Program-made: the position numbers and the translations under genes | Assembly (NCBI GenBank): GCA_029864785.1 | Contig: JAOTST010000021.1 | Location: 1-10,700 of the forward strand | Reading direction: 5' to 3' | Length of the DNA stretch: 10,700 nt | From: Chromatiales bacterium | Lineage (GTDB): Bacteria; Pseudomonadota; Gammaproteobacteria; Thiohalomonadales; Thiohalomonadaceae | Notes under the pieces: model-generated | Databases searched by the model: none | Told to the model about the DNA's origin: nothing | What the model saw: only the letters and a program-made list of their open reading frames with translations | In this document: positions 1-6,035 of the stretch, one piece after another | Layout: every line of letters begins with the position of its first letter | How positions within the stretch are numbered: the stretch's first letter is position 1

Positions 1-1154
1 TGGTTAAATTTCTAAAAGACAAATATCACATAGGCATATCAACGATGAGTGAACGGCATGATATGCCTTTGCACGACTCACCTTTTATACAGCTTATTAG
101 CCAAGCCCTACAACGACGCATTGGAGCTCCGGTTACCATATATGAGTCCCCAGAAGTTACATCATCAAATATATGGGCAACAGGAAATCACACTTATTGG
201 GTTCCCGTAAATTTTGATAATGAAAATATTTTAGTCAGTTTTCAATATGGCCATAGCCGCCTAGAGCCCCCATTTACGATCATGCTCATACTGCTGGTGG
301 GCTTAATTGCCACCCTATTCACGTCACTGATACTTGCGCGACGTTTGACTAAACCACTACGGCAACTATCGAATGCTGCACAGCAACTGGGACAAGGCGA
401 TCATGTAAGTCTTCTTCCAGAGAAAGGCCCCGATGAACTCGCCGAACTGGTTCATAGCTTTAATACCATGTCACAAGAGATACAGGAGCTGCTCGCCAAT
501 AGAACCACATTGCTTACCGGTATTTCACACGACCTACGCTCGCCGCTCACACGAATGGAGCTCGCGGTAGAGATGTTAGAGGGCAGTGCTGACCCTACCC
601 TGCTCAAGCCACTTCATCGTGATATAGAGCAGATGAACCGACTCATTGGACTCTTTCTAGAAATAAGCCAGGAGATACATGAAGAGAAGAGAAAGAAATT
701 TGATATCGCACCTCTATTGAATGAGGTCATTGATGACCACCGTCGTACCGGTGCTCAGATCGAGTTAGAGATGAGATCTATTCCACCATTAATGATTCAT
801 CCCCTTGCACTGCAACGAATTGTAAGCAATCTTCTTGAAAACGCTATCCGCTACGGAGCAGGGAAACCTATCAACATCATTTGTCGCCATCAGATAATTA
901 ATTCAAAAAAAGTGGTCACACTCGAAGTGATGGATCGTGGACAGGGTATCCCTGAATCAGAACTAGAGGCTGTATTTCGCCCTTTTCATCGACTCGATAA
1001 ATCGCGTAATAGCCATACGGAAGGTACTGGACTAGGATTAAGTATTACTCGACAATTGGCGCAAGCCAACGGCTGTAAAGTGGAGCTTGAGTCCAGAGAT
1101 GGTGGAGGTACAATTGCACGCATCATCATCTGCACATCAAATCAGATCCTATAA
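1..1154 (+). CDS. EnvZ-like sensor histidine kinase, 5' end cut by window edge
   Basis: Inner-membrane two-component sensor kinase. The frame is open from the first bases of the window (first full codon at 3) with no stop before the ATG at 45. That ATG has no clear ribosome site, and the usual first membrane helix is missing, so the true start lies upstream. Counting from the ATG at 45: periplasmic remainder to about residue 75, membrane helix about 77-97, HAMP about 98-150, HisKA with phospho-acceptor His162 in ISHDLRSPLTR, ATPase N-box with Asn262 and Asn266 (NLLENAIRYG), G1 DRGQG 297-301, FRPF 311-314, and G2 GTGLGL 327-332. The H-box closely resembles EnvZ (SHDLRTPLTR). The family normally phosphorylates an OmpR-type regulator encoded just upstream; here that would be outside the window. 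The ligand is unknown. All catalytic motifs are intact. Confidence 0.93.
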   Translation, partial: VKFLKDKYHIGISTMSERHDMPLHDSPFIQLISQALQRRIGAPVTIYESPEVTSSNIWATGNHTYWVPVNFDNENILVSFQYGHSRLEPPFTIMLILLVGLIATLFTSLILARRLTKPLRQLSNAAQQLGQGDHVSLLPEKGPDELAELVHSFNTMSQEIQELLANRTTLLTGISHDLRSPLTRMELAVEMLEGSADPTLLKPLHRDIEQMNRLIGLFLEISQEIHEEKRKKFDIAPLLNEVIDDHRRTGAQIELEMRSIPPLMIHPLALQRIVSNLLENAIRYGAGKPINIICRHQIINSKKVVTLEVMDRGQGIPESELEAVFRPFHRLDKSRNSHTEGTGLGLSITRQLAQANGCKVELESRDGGGTIARIIICTSNQIL

Positions 1155-1191
1155 AATTTGTACCTGCGATCAGATATAAATGGCCATCAAA

Positions 1192-1374
1192 TTAAATAGA
1201 ATCTTGTAATAGCTGATAGATCTCTTCTGCTAACTGAAACAGTTCATTGCGATCAAGATTTGGGCGTAGCTTACGAGCATTTTGAACAACAATCTCTACC
1301 TGCCCATCATGGCAAAGACCAGAAATAGCCGCCTGCTCCATGGTGCTAAGAAGAAATTTCGTAAACTCATCCAT
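1192..1374 (-). CDS. 60-aa protein of unknown function, last gene of the lysA operon
   Basis: I do not recognise a named family. The product is a small, probably cytosolic, largely helical protein with no membrane segment or signal peptide. It has one Cys (GLCHDG) and a regular amphipathic pattern in its second half (LFQLAEEIYQLLQD). It starts with ATG 44 nt after the stop of the methyltransferase gene, on the same strand. Upstream of the ATG there is only a weak GGA about ten bases away, and an out-of-frame ATG just before it is closed at once by TAG. The support for a real gene is operon position, protein-like composition and a sensible start. The + strand frame that overlaps it looks non-coding. 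It converges on the EnvZ-like kinase with a 37-nt gap that contains no obvious terminator hairpin. Confidence 0.6.
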   Translation of the reverse strand: MDEFTKFLLSTMEQAAISGLCHDGQVEIVVQNARKLRPNLDRNELFQLAEEIYQLLQDSI

Positions 1375-1418
1375 AACTATTTCATCCGACGATATTTAAA
1401 AACCATCAAGATAGACTC

Positions 1419-2081
1419 TTATGGTCTTATCCCAGAAATAATAAGATGGCGATCACCAATCACTTTCACCGTTAAATAATCTATTGAGGCTTTGGCTAAT
1501 TGTTCTTCTACCTCTTCAACTCGATAGGCCGCCAGAAGCGAATTATAAAAATCCCGCTGCAAAATATCAGGTTCTCCATCAGCATATTGTTCGACTATCG
1601 TAATAGCATCATTTACGCTCTCGGGTCGCAAGAGATCCATGATAAAGATTCGACTTCCAGATTTTGTATGGTTATTTACCATCTGCCACATTGTGGAAGG
1701 ATCATTTACGTGGTGTAACAGACTATTGCTGATAATAGTGTTAAATGTTTTAAGGGGCAGAGTCACATCGGGCAGCGTTGCATGTATTAACTTAATACGT
1801 TCATGAAGCATCTGATGATCAATTCGATTCTGAGCAAACTGCAACATACGGCTGGCACCATCCACACCATAAATTCTGCTTAATGGAAATGCATTGGCAA
1901 AACGAACCATAACATCCCCCGAACCACAGCCAAGATCGAGAACTGCACTATCGATTTTTTCAGGAAACAGCTCTGAGAATATTTGAATAAATTGACTATG
2001 AGGCTCGTCAAAATCGGCCATCGCATAGGCGCGCGCCTGTGCAAAGTCATTCATCAATTCGGGTTCTGGGACTCTTTGCAT
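1419..2081 (-). CDS. class I SAM-dependent methyltransferase, substrate unknown
   Basis: Cytosolic Rossmann-fold methyltransferase of 220 aa. Visible signatures: SAM-binding motif I VLDLGCGSGD at residues 47-56, the acidic end of strand 2 in YGVDG (Asp74) that normally binds the ribose of SAM, a motif-IV-like NTIISNSLLHH at 114-124, and a later FIMDLLRPES segment. The fold is therefore clear, but nothing in the sequence fixes the substrate, and it does not match UbiE or BioC closely enough to use those names. The ATG lies 10 nt after the lysA stop with only a weak GAGTAAG-like ribosome site, so coupled translation from lysA is likely. A 60-aa gene follows 44 nt later. The link to lysA may be transcriptional only; a role in lysine or diaminopimelate metabolism is not shown. 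Confidence 0.9.
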   Translation of the reverse strand: MQRVPEPELMNDFAQARAYAMADFDEPHSQFIQIFSELFPEKIDSAVLDLGCGSGDVMVRFANAFPLSRIYGVDGASRMLQFAQNRIDHQMLHERIKLIHATLPDVTLPLKTFNTIISNSLLHHVNDPSTMWQMVNNHTKSGSRIFIMDLLRPESVNDAITIVEQYADGEPDILQRDFYNSLLAAYRVEEVEEQLAKASIDYLTVKVIGDRHLIISGIRP

Positions 2082-2091
2082 TGGTTTTTAC

Positions 2092-3345
2092 TTACTCAGC
2101 GGGCAGCAGGTGTTCACCTTGATAGAGTGACTCCACTGTTTCACGTTCACGAATTAAGTGGTGAGTCTCTCCATCAACCATCACTTCAGCAACGCGTGGA
2201 CGGCTATTATAATTCGAGCTCATGGTAAATCCGTAGGCACCGGCAGAACGCACTACCAAAAGATCCTTTTCCTCAATACTAAGCCTGCGCCCCTTTCCAA
2301 GAAAATCTCCTGTCTCACAGATTGGGCCGACCACATCGTATTTTGTGGTCAATTTATCATCGCGTCGTTTTACCGAAATAATATCCTGCCATGCACCGTA
2401 GAGTGATGGTCGTAAAAGATCATTCATCGCCGCATCAACCACTGCAAATTTTTTGGTCTCATTGTTCTTAAGATATTCAACACGAGTAAGCAGCACACCC
2501 GCATTGCCGGCAATGGCACGACCGGGTTCAATAATAATTGTCAGGTCTTTTCCTGCCAAATTCTCGATAATAGGAATCGCATAATCACCCGGAAGAGGCG
2601 GTTTCTCATCCTTATAAGAGATCCCAAGTCCCCCGCCAATATCAATATGATTAAGGGCAATACCATGTTCGTAGAGTTTATCAACCAGCTCGATAACACG
2701 TTCAAGTGCATTGATAAAGGGTTCTATCTCTACGAGTTGCGAACCAATATGGCAATCGATGCCAACCACCTCAATGCCCTCCATTTCCGCGGCACGAATA
2801 TAAATATTTTCGGCATCCTCAACGGCAATACCAAACTTATTATCTTTCAACCCGGTAGAGATATAAGCGTGTGTTTTTGCATCTACATCGGGATTGACTC
2901 GCAGTGAGATGGACGCTTTTTTTCCCATCGTCATAGCCACTGCATTAATTCTATGCAGTTCAGATTCTGACTCAACATTAAAACAGTGAATGTCCATCTC
3001 TAAAGCACGCTCTATCTCATCAACCCGCTTACCAACACCTGAAAATAGTATTTTGGATGGATCTCCTCCCGCAGCCAAAACCCGCTCCAGCTCTCCGACC
3101 GAAACAATATCAAACCCCGAACCAAGGCGTGCTAATAGATTAAGCACAGCGATATTGGAATTGGCCTTTACTGCATAACAGACTAAATGGTCAACATTGG
3201 CGAAGGCTGCATCAAAGGCAGACCAGTGGCGCTCAAGTGTTGCGCGTGAATAGATGTAGGTCGGAGTGCCGTAAACTTCGGCTAGTTGTGCAAGGGCAAT
3301 ATCCTCAGCATAAAGCTCATCATCTTTATAGTCGAAATAGTCCAC
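2092..3345 (-). CDS. lysA: diaminopimelate decarboxylase
   Basis: PLP enzyme of alanine-racemase-like fold III that decarboxylates meso-2,6-diaminopimelate to L-lysine, the last step of lysine synthesis, in the cytosol. At 417 aa it has normal length. Key residues: Lys60 in YAVKANSN (PLP Schiff base), His199 in DCHIGSQ, glycine loop GGGLGI 237-242, EPGRAI 273-278 (phosphate binding), Cys343-Glu344 in CETGDFLG (the active-site Cys given by the partner subunit), and Tyr371 in AYGFTMSSNYNSRPR. The start is GTG, chosen because the resulting N-terminus (DYFDYKDDELYAED) matches the usual family start. No Shine-Dalgarno is visible. The GTG lies 6 nt after the lptM stop, so coupled translation from lptM is the likely mode of initiation. 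The methyltransferase gene follows after 10 nt. Confidence 0.97.
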   Translation of the reverse strand: MDYFDYKDDELYAEDIALAQLAEVYGTPTYIYSRATLERHWSAFDAAFANVDHLVCYAVKANSNIAVLNLLARLGSGFDIVSVGELERVLAAGGDPSKILFSGVGKRVDEIERALEMDIHCFNVESESELHRINAVAMTMGKKASISLRVNPDVDAKTHAYISTGLKDNKFGIAVEDAENIYIRAAEMEGIEVVGIDCHIGSQLVEIEPFINALERVIELVDKLYEHGIALNHIDIGGGLGISYKDEKPPLPGDYAIPIIENLAGKDLTIIIEPGRAIAGNAGVLLTRVEYLKNNETKKFAVVDAAMNDLLRPSLYGAWQDIISVKRRDDKLTTKYDVVGPICETGDFLGKGRRLSIEEKDLLVVRSAGAYGFTMSSNYNSRPRVAEVMVDGETHHLIRERETVESLYQGEHLLPAE

Positions 3346-3351
3346 TGGAGA

Positions 3352-3477
3352 TTATTTCACCACAGATTGCGACTCACTGGGATGGTAAAGATCACCTCTG
3401 GCACCACAACCAGAGGAGATCACCAACACGGTGACGGTAGTGAGAATAAGTAACATCTTGGTGGCTTTTATATTCAT
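3352..3477 (-). CDS. lptM: small outer-membrane lipoprotein LptM (YifL/LppL family)
   Basis: A 41-aa lipoprotein, easily missed because of its size. The sequence has a short basic N-terminus (MNIKATK), a hydrophobic stretch (about residues 8-20), a lipobox ending in ISSGC with the lipidated Cys24, and then GARGDLYHP. This matches the family signature CGxxGxLYxP of LptM (E. coli YifL, CGLKGPLYFP), which aids disulfide maturation of the LPS translocon LptDE. Ser at position -3 of the lipobox is less common than Leu but allowed. The chosen ATG at 3477 has GGAGGA ten bases upstream; an in-frame ATG at 3495 overlaps that ribosome site and is less likely. The TAA lies 6 nt before the lysA GTG. The lptM-lysA order is typical of gammaproteobacteria; the divergent cyaY often found upstream is absent here. 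Confidence 0.88.
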   Translation of the reverse strand: MNIKATKMLLILTTVTVLVISSGCGARGDLYHPSESQSVVK

Positions 3478-3487
3478 AGCGATCTGT

Positions 3488-3493
3488 TCCTCC
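3488..3493 (-). promoter_or_regulatory. Shine-Dalgarno of lptM
   Basis: GGAGGA on the minus strand, ten nucleotides before the ATG at 3477. It decides the lptM start, because the in-frame ATG at 3495 would overlap the site itself. Since lysA lacks a ribosome site of its own, this is probably the entry point for both genes. Confidence 0.65.
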
Positions 3494-3620
3494 ATGGTCT
3501 CTACGTTATCTTTGAGAGCCTACTAAAGATAGCACACCCTCTTCAAAGTGAAACTCTTCTAACCTGACTAACTATTTTACACACATCATTCAATAGATAT
3601 ATTGATGCTTTCAAATCATT

Positions 3621-3648
3621 ATGAACAATAAATAGGACTACTGTTCAT
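3621..3648. repeat. inverted repeat ATGAACA-N14-TGTTCAT
   Basis: Seven-base perfect arms at 3621-3627 and 3642-3648 with a 14-base spacer. The left arm, extended as GAACAATAA (3623-3631), is also complementary to TTATTGTTC at 3689-3697. So three GAACA/TGTTC half-sites occur within 80 bases. This could be an operator for the divergent region, but no regulator is known to fit, and AT-rich DNA produces such arms by chance. Confidence 0.3.
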
Positions 3649-3772
3649 GCCTATCTGGATGCATTTATATTTTAGCGTCCTGTTAAAATTATTGTTCAAT
3701 CTGCACGCAATTTTCTGTAGACATTCGAATATAAGATCTCTGCTAAGCATATAAGCCGAAGTCACATTTAGT

Positions 3773-3778
3773 TATAAT
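3773..3778 (+). promoter_or_regulatory. possible -10 element (TATAAT) upstream of tRNA-Arg
   Basis: A perfect sigma-70 -10 hexamer about 105 bases before the tRNA, followed by AACCCGAC, which would place a start near 3785. No good TTGACA-like -35 stands 16-18 bases upstream, and there is no TGn extension, so the call rests on the -10 alone. If used, it would give a leader of about 100 nt that has to be trimmed by 5' processing. Confidence 0.35.
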
Positions 3779-3849
3779 AACCCGACTTTCATTCTTAATT
3801 TAGTCCGCTAGAGTGTGCCTTATAGAGAGAATTACAGAGAAAGAGGAGT

Positions 3850-3871
3850 ATCCGGTAAAAATCCGGTAAAA
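3850..3871 (+). repeat. 11-nt perfect tandem repeat in the tRNA leader
   Basis: ATCCGGTAAAA occurs twice head to tail (3850-3860 and 3861-3871), ending 12 bases before the tRNA. It looks like a recent slippage duplication. The second copy runs into TAAAAT, which could act as an alternative -10 very close to the tRNA, though no matching -35 was seen. Confidence 0.8.
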
Positions 3872-3883
3872 TAGTCTAAACAA

Positions 3884-3960
3884 GCGCCCGTAGTTCAGCT
3901 GGATAGAATATCGGTCTCCGACACCGAAGGTCACAGGTTCGAATCCTGTCGGGCGCACCA
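3884..3960 (+). tRNA. tRNA-Arg, anticodon CCG
   Basis: A complete 77-nt cloverleaf with encoded CCA. Acceptor stem GCGCCCG/CGGGCGC with discriminator A; positions 8-9 TA; D-stem GTTC/GAAT (one G-T pair and two A-T pairs, weaker than the usual GCTC/GAGC); anticodon stem TCGGT/ACCGA around loop CTCCGAC, giving anticodon CCG for the CGG codon; variable region AGGTC; T-arm ACAGG-TTCGAAT-CCTGT. Base 37 is A, whereas E. coli tRNA-Arg(CCG) has G37. The J-domain gene begins 56 bases downstream on the same strand with no terminator hairpin between them, so cotranscription is possible. Confidence 0.97.
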
Positions 3961-4015
3961 TATATTATCAATGCCATAAGCACTAATCGAATACTCAGAA
4001 TAGAGATGCTGCCTT

Positions 4016-4588
4016 ATGCATAACCCGCTAATTTCAACTATTTTGGAACTACTCCATCAACACCCTCACGGAATGAGTGAGTATGAGATTTTTAAACGCC
4101 TTGGAGAGCATGAGGGATTTAGTAATATCGGTCATCAGGGCTCACTCCCCCTATTTCAAAAACACTTCATGATCATGAATGGACTCTACCAGTTACAACA
4201 GAGCCTTTGGGACGAAGAACATCTTGCCCTGGACATCTCACCACTAAAGATATTTATTGCCCGCCCAACAACTGAGGGGGATGCAATACACCCAGCCATC
4301 GCTGAAAGTATCGAATTAAGACTCTACTATCTCGATTGGAGCAATCTTGTAGAGACCACTGAAGAGGATGTGATCGCACTACATCAAAATTTCTGGGATC
4401 GACTTAATTATGATGAGGGTCGAAATACTGCGCTAGCCACACTAGACCTTGATGAAGGGGCATCCTCAACAGAAATCCGTACCCGTTATAAAAAATTAGC
4501 TGCTGAACATCATCCAGATCGAGGAGGTAATCGTAACCAATTTATTGAGATTCGTAAGGCCTATGAGCTGCTCAAGACATTTTTATAA
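4016..4588 (+). CDS. DnaJ-related protein with C-terminal J-domain
   Basis: A 190-aa co-chaperone-like protein, probably cytosolic, expected to stimulate the ATPase of a DnaK-type Hsp70. Residues 1 to about 130 form an N-terminal domain beginning NPLISTILELLHQHPHGMSEYE, which I associate with the Pfam DNAJ_related N-terminal family. The last 55 residues are a compact J-domain with HPD at 166-168, preceded by RYKKLAAEH and followed by DRGGN and FIEIRKAYELL. There are no G/F-rich, zinc-finger or substrate-binding domains, so this is a class III (type C) J-protein. The ATG has only a weak AGAGA-like ribosome site. It follows tRNA-Arg closely and converges on the TSUP permease with a 27-nt gap. 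The client is unknown. Confidence 0.9.
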   Translation: MHNPLISTILELLHQHPHGMSEYEIFKRLGEHEGFSNIGHQGSLPLFQKHFMIMNGLYQLQQSLWDEEHLALDISPLKIFIARPTTEGDAIHPAIAESIELRLYYLDWSNLVETTEEDVIALHQNFWDRLNYDEGRNTALATLDLDEGASSTEIRTRYKKLAAEHHPDRGGNRNQFIEIRKAYELLKTFL

Positions 4589-4601
4589 TTTATTTATCTT
4601 T

Positions 4602-4629
4602 CAATGATCTAGCCATTAATAGATCATTG
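4602..4629. repeat. 9-bp perfect inverted repeat between convergent genes, over a stop codon
   Basis: CAATGATCT (4602-4610) and AGATCATTG (4621-4629) are perfect complements around a 10-base loop. The loop contains the stop codon of the minus-strand permease (4616-4618). The position between convergent ends suits a bidirectional terminator. However, the stem is AT-rich and neither strand has a T-tract after it, so a canonical Rho-independent terminator is not supported. It may instead be a 3'-end stabilising hairpin. Confidence 0.45.
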
Positions 4630-5374
4630 CAGCAAGGCTGCCGCTCAGCGTCATAATAAACAGAAACCACTTAAGGGTGCTTGCCTTAACCCTAATTGCA
4701 AACTTGACAGCAATATGAGCCCCACTCATCGTCCCAACAGCCAAAATTAGACCTGGCAACCAGAGAACCTGATTATTAATCACAAAAATAATTAACGCCA
4801 CGGTCGTAAAACCCAATGAACAGACCAATTTAAGTGCATTAGCACGAACCAAGTCATAACGCAGCGATCCCGCCAGCGCAGCAATCAAAATAAAGCCAAC
4901 ACCCGCCTGCACAAAGCCGCCATAGAAGCCCGCCAGTAACAGCATCCACCATGATTGAGAGCTATCTGCTACTCTCTTAGGTTTAGAGTCCGGTGAAGGG
5001 ATAATTATTGATGGTCGAATCAAAATAATCAGCGTCATCGTTAGCATCACACCTAGCAACAGAGGTTTCAGCAGGAATTCTGGCGCATAAGAGGCAAATA
5101 GAGCCCCGATCAATCCTCCCAGCAGGGTTGGCCAAAGAATTGGTCCCAAATCATGACTATCGAGCTTTTTATGCTTATGAAAACCCGCTATCCCAACAAT
5201 GCACTGCAAAAATATCCCTACACGGTTAGTGGCATTGGCTATATCTGCGGGCATCCCCATGACCATCATCACTGGCAACGTTAGGTTTGAGCCACCTCCT
5301 GCAAGGGTATTAATAACACCGGCCATAAGACCGGTAATCATTAACAGAACGATTTCAATGAAATTTATCTCCAT
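4616..5374 (-). CDS. TSUP (TauE/SafE) family membrane permease
   Basis: Polytopic inner-membrane protein of 252 aa with about seven or eight hydrophobic helices. The two-fold repeat typical of the family is visible: AGVINTLAGGGSNLTLPVM at residues 18-36 and AGFYGGFVQAGVGFILIAAL at 148-167, with a hydrophilic loop at about 121-142. Members export or take up sulfur-containing and other organic anions such as sulfite, sulfoacetate or taurine-derived acids. The sequence does not fix the substrate, and the neighbours do not help. The ATG has no clear ribosome site upstream; it was chosen because it gives a short cytosolic N-terminus before helix 1. The gene is monocistronic on the minus strand, divergent from slyD and convergent with the J-domain gene. 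Confidence 0.9.
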   Translation of the reverse strand: MEINFIEIVLLMITGLMAGVINTLAGGGSNLTLPVMMVMGMPADIANATNRVGIFLQCIVGIAGFHKHKKLDSHDLGPILWPTLLGGLIGALFASYAPEFLLKPLLLGVMLTMTLIILIRPSIIIPSPDSKPKRVADSSQSWWMLLLAGFYGGFVQAGVGFILIAALAGSLRYDLVRANALKLVCSLGFTTVALIIFVINNQVLWLPGLILAVGTMSGAHIAVKFAIRVKASTLKWFLFIMTLSGSLAAMIY

Positions 5375-5434
5375 GAACAGATCATATCGTGAATTTTACG
5401 ATCAAAATAGCATCCAAAAGCGCATTTTATAGGG

Positions 5435-5450
5435 GTCTATTAATATAGAC
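5435..5450. repeat. short dyad GTCTAT-TAAT-ATAGAC upstream of slyD
   Basis: Six-base complementary arms with a 4-base AT spacer, lying in the 129-bp divergent region between the permease and slyD genes. It could be an operator or part of a promoter. No sigma-70 pair with good spacing is evident here, though TAAAAT at 5461-5466 could be a -10. Chance cannot be ruled out. Confidence 0.25.
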
Positions 5451-5493
5451 TAATGCCGTTTAAAATAGTCAATTAGATATTTCACACTACCCC

Positions 5494-5499
5494 GGAGAG
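5494..5499 (+). promoter_or_regulatory. Shine-Dalgarno fixing the slyD GTG start
   Basis: GGAGAG ends four bases before the GTG at 5504 (core GGAG, spacing six). It supports initiation at this GTG: there is no better ATG nearby, and the protein starts in register with the FKBP fold. Confidence 0.75.
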
Positions 5500-5503
5500 C
5501 TCC

Positions 5504-5995
5504 GTGACCATTAAAGAAAATTCTGTTGTATCGATCGACTACACTTTAACCAACGATCAAGGAGAGGTCATCGACTCTTCTGAGGGGCAGGAACCGCTCG
5601 CTTATCTACACGGATTTAGCAACATTATCCCTGGGCTAGAAAATGCATTAATCGGTAAAAAGACAGGCGATAGCTGTAAAGTGACTGTTCAACCTGCGGA
5701 CGGCTACGGTGAATATAATCCTGAATTGACTCAGGTTGTACCTTCCAGCGCCTTTGAGGGCGTTGATAATGTTGAGCCCGGTATGCAATTCCATGCACAG
5801 GGCCCTGAAGGACAAGTTGAGATGATCACCGTGACCGAGGTTAATGGTGATGATATTACAATTAGTGGGAATCACCCTCTTGCAGGCCAGGTCCTTAACT
5901 TTGATGTCACCATTAAAGAGGTTCGCGAAGCGACTGAAGAGGAGCTTGCTCACGGCCATGTTCATACCCCTGGTGATGGACACGAAGAGCACTAA
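5504..5995 (+). CDS. slyD: SlyD-type FKBP peptidyl-prolyl cis-trans isomerase
   Basis: Cytosolic prolyl isomerase and chaperone of 163 aa, with a GTG start. The FKBP fold is split by an insert-in-flap domain: the first part is residues 1-69 (VSIDYTLTNDQGEVIDSS, then LAYLHGFSNIIPGLENAL), the flap insert is about 70-126, and the fold resumes at NHPLAGQVLNFDVTIKEV (123-140). The C-terminal tail is short and His-rich (H150, H152, H154, H160, H163), fitting the nickel or zinc binding known for SlyD. It lacks the long Cys/His tail of the 196-aa E. coli protein; the only Cys is residue 58. It may serve metal delivery or general folding. A GIY-YIG gene follows 40 bases after the stop with a hairpin between, so the two may be cotranscribed. 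Confidence 0.93.
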   Translation: MTIKENSVVSIDYTLTNDQGEVIDSSEGQEPLAYLHGFSNIIPGLENALIGKKTGDSCKVTVQPADGYGEYNPELTQVVPSSAFEGVDNVEPGMQFHAQGPEGQVEMITVTEVNGDDITISGNHPLAGQVLNFDVTIKEVREATEEELAHGHVHTPGDGHEEH

Positions 5996-6009
5996 AACAT
6001 AAATTTTGT

Positions 6010-6029
6010 AGCTCTCAAGGATGAGAGCT
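6010..6029 (+). promoter_or_regulatory. hairpin directly before the GIY-YIG start
   Basis: AGCTCTC (6010-6016) and GAGAGCT (6023-6029) form a perfect 7-bp stem with loop AAGGAT. The ATG at 6036 lies six bases beyond. The only ribosome-site-like bases, AAGGA and GAGAG, sit in the loop and in the 3' arm, so folding could affect initiation. No T-tract follows, so it is not a canonical slyD terminator. Confidence 0.5.
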
Positions 6030-6035
6030 TCCAAA

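Larger units (their letters stand above)
3494..3883. other. AT-rich divergent intergenic region between lptM-lysA and tRNA-Arg
   Basis: About 390 bases without a convincing gene. It must hold the promoter of lptM-lysA (minus) and probably that of the tRNA (plus). Visible items are an inverted repeat ATGAACA/TGTTCAT at 3621-3648, a further TTATTGTTC at 3689-3697 complementary to GAACAATAA at 3623-3631, a perfect TATAAT at 3773-3778, and an 11-nt tandem repeat at 3850-3871. No minus-strand sigma-70 pair with good spacing was found upstream of lptM. One tiny + frame (3647-3754, 35 codons, hydrophobic, AGGA nine bases upstream) is possible but unsupported. Confidence 0.6.

Noticed and set aside
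45..47. ATG at 45 as the true start of the EnvZ-like kinase
   Set aside because: The frame is open to the window edge, no ribosome site precedes this ATG, and starting here would remove the first membrane helix that the family needs.
1155..1191. Bidirectional terminator between the EnvZ-like kinase and the 60-aa gene
   Set aside because: The 37-base gap shows no stem longer than three or four pairs and no T-tract.
1282..1718. Plus-strand open frames opposite the 60-aa gene and the methyltransferase
   Set aside because: They have no ribosome site or recognisable domain, and the minus strand explains the region better.
3867..5470. The decamer TAAAATAGTC occurring before the tRNA (3867) and before slyD (5461), with a near copy upstream of lptM on the minus strand
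   Set aside because: In about 10 kb of AT-rich DNA many decamers recur by chance, and none of the copies has a -35 element at proper spacing.
5648..6034. Minus-strand open frame of 128 codons opposite slyD
   Set aside because: It lies almost wholly antisense to a clear slyD gene and its translation resembles no protein family.
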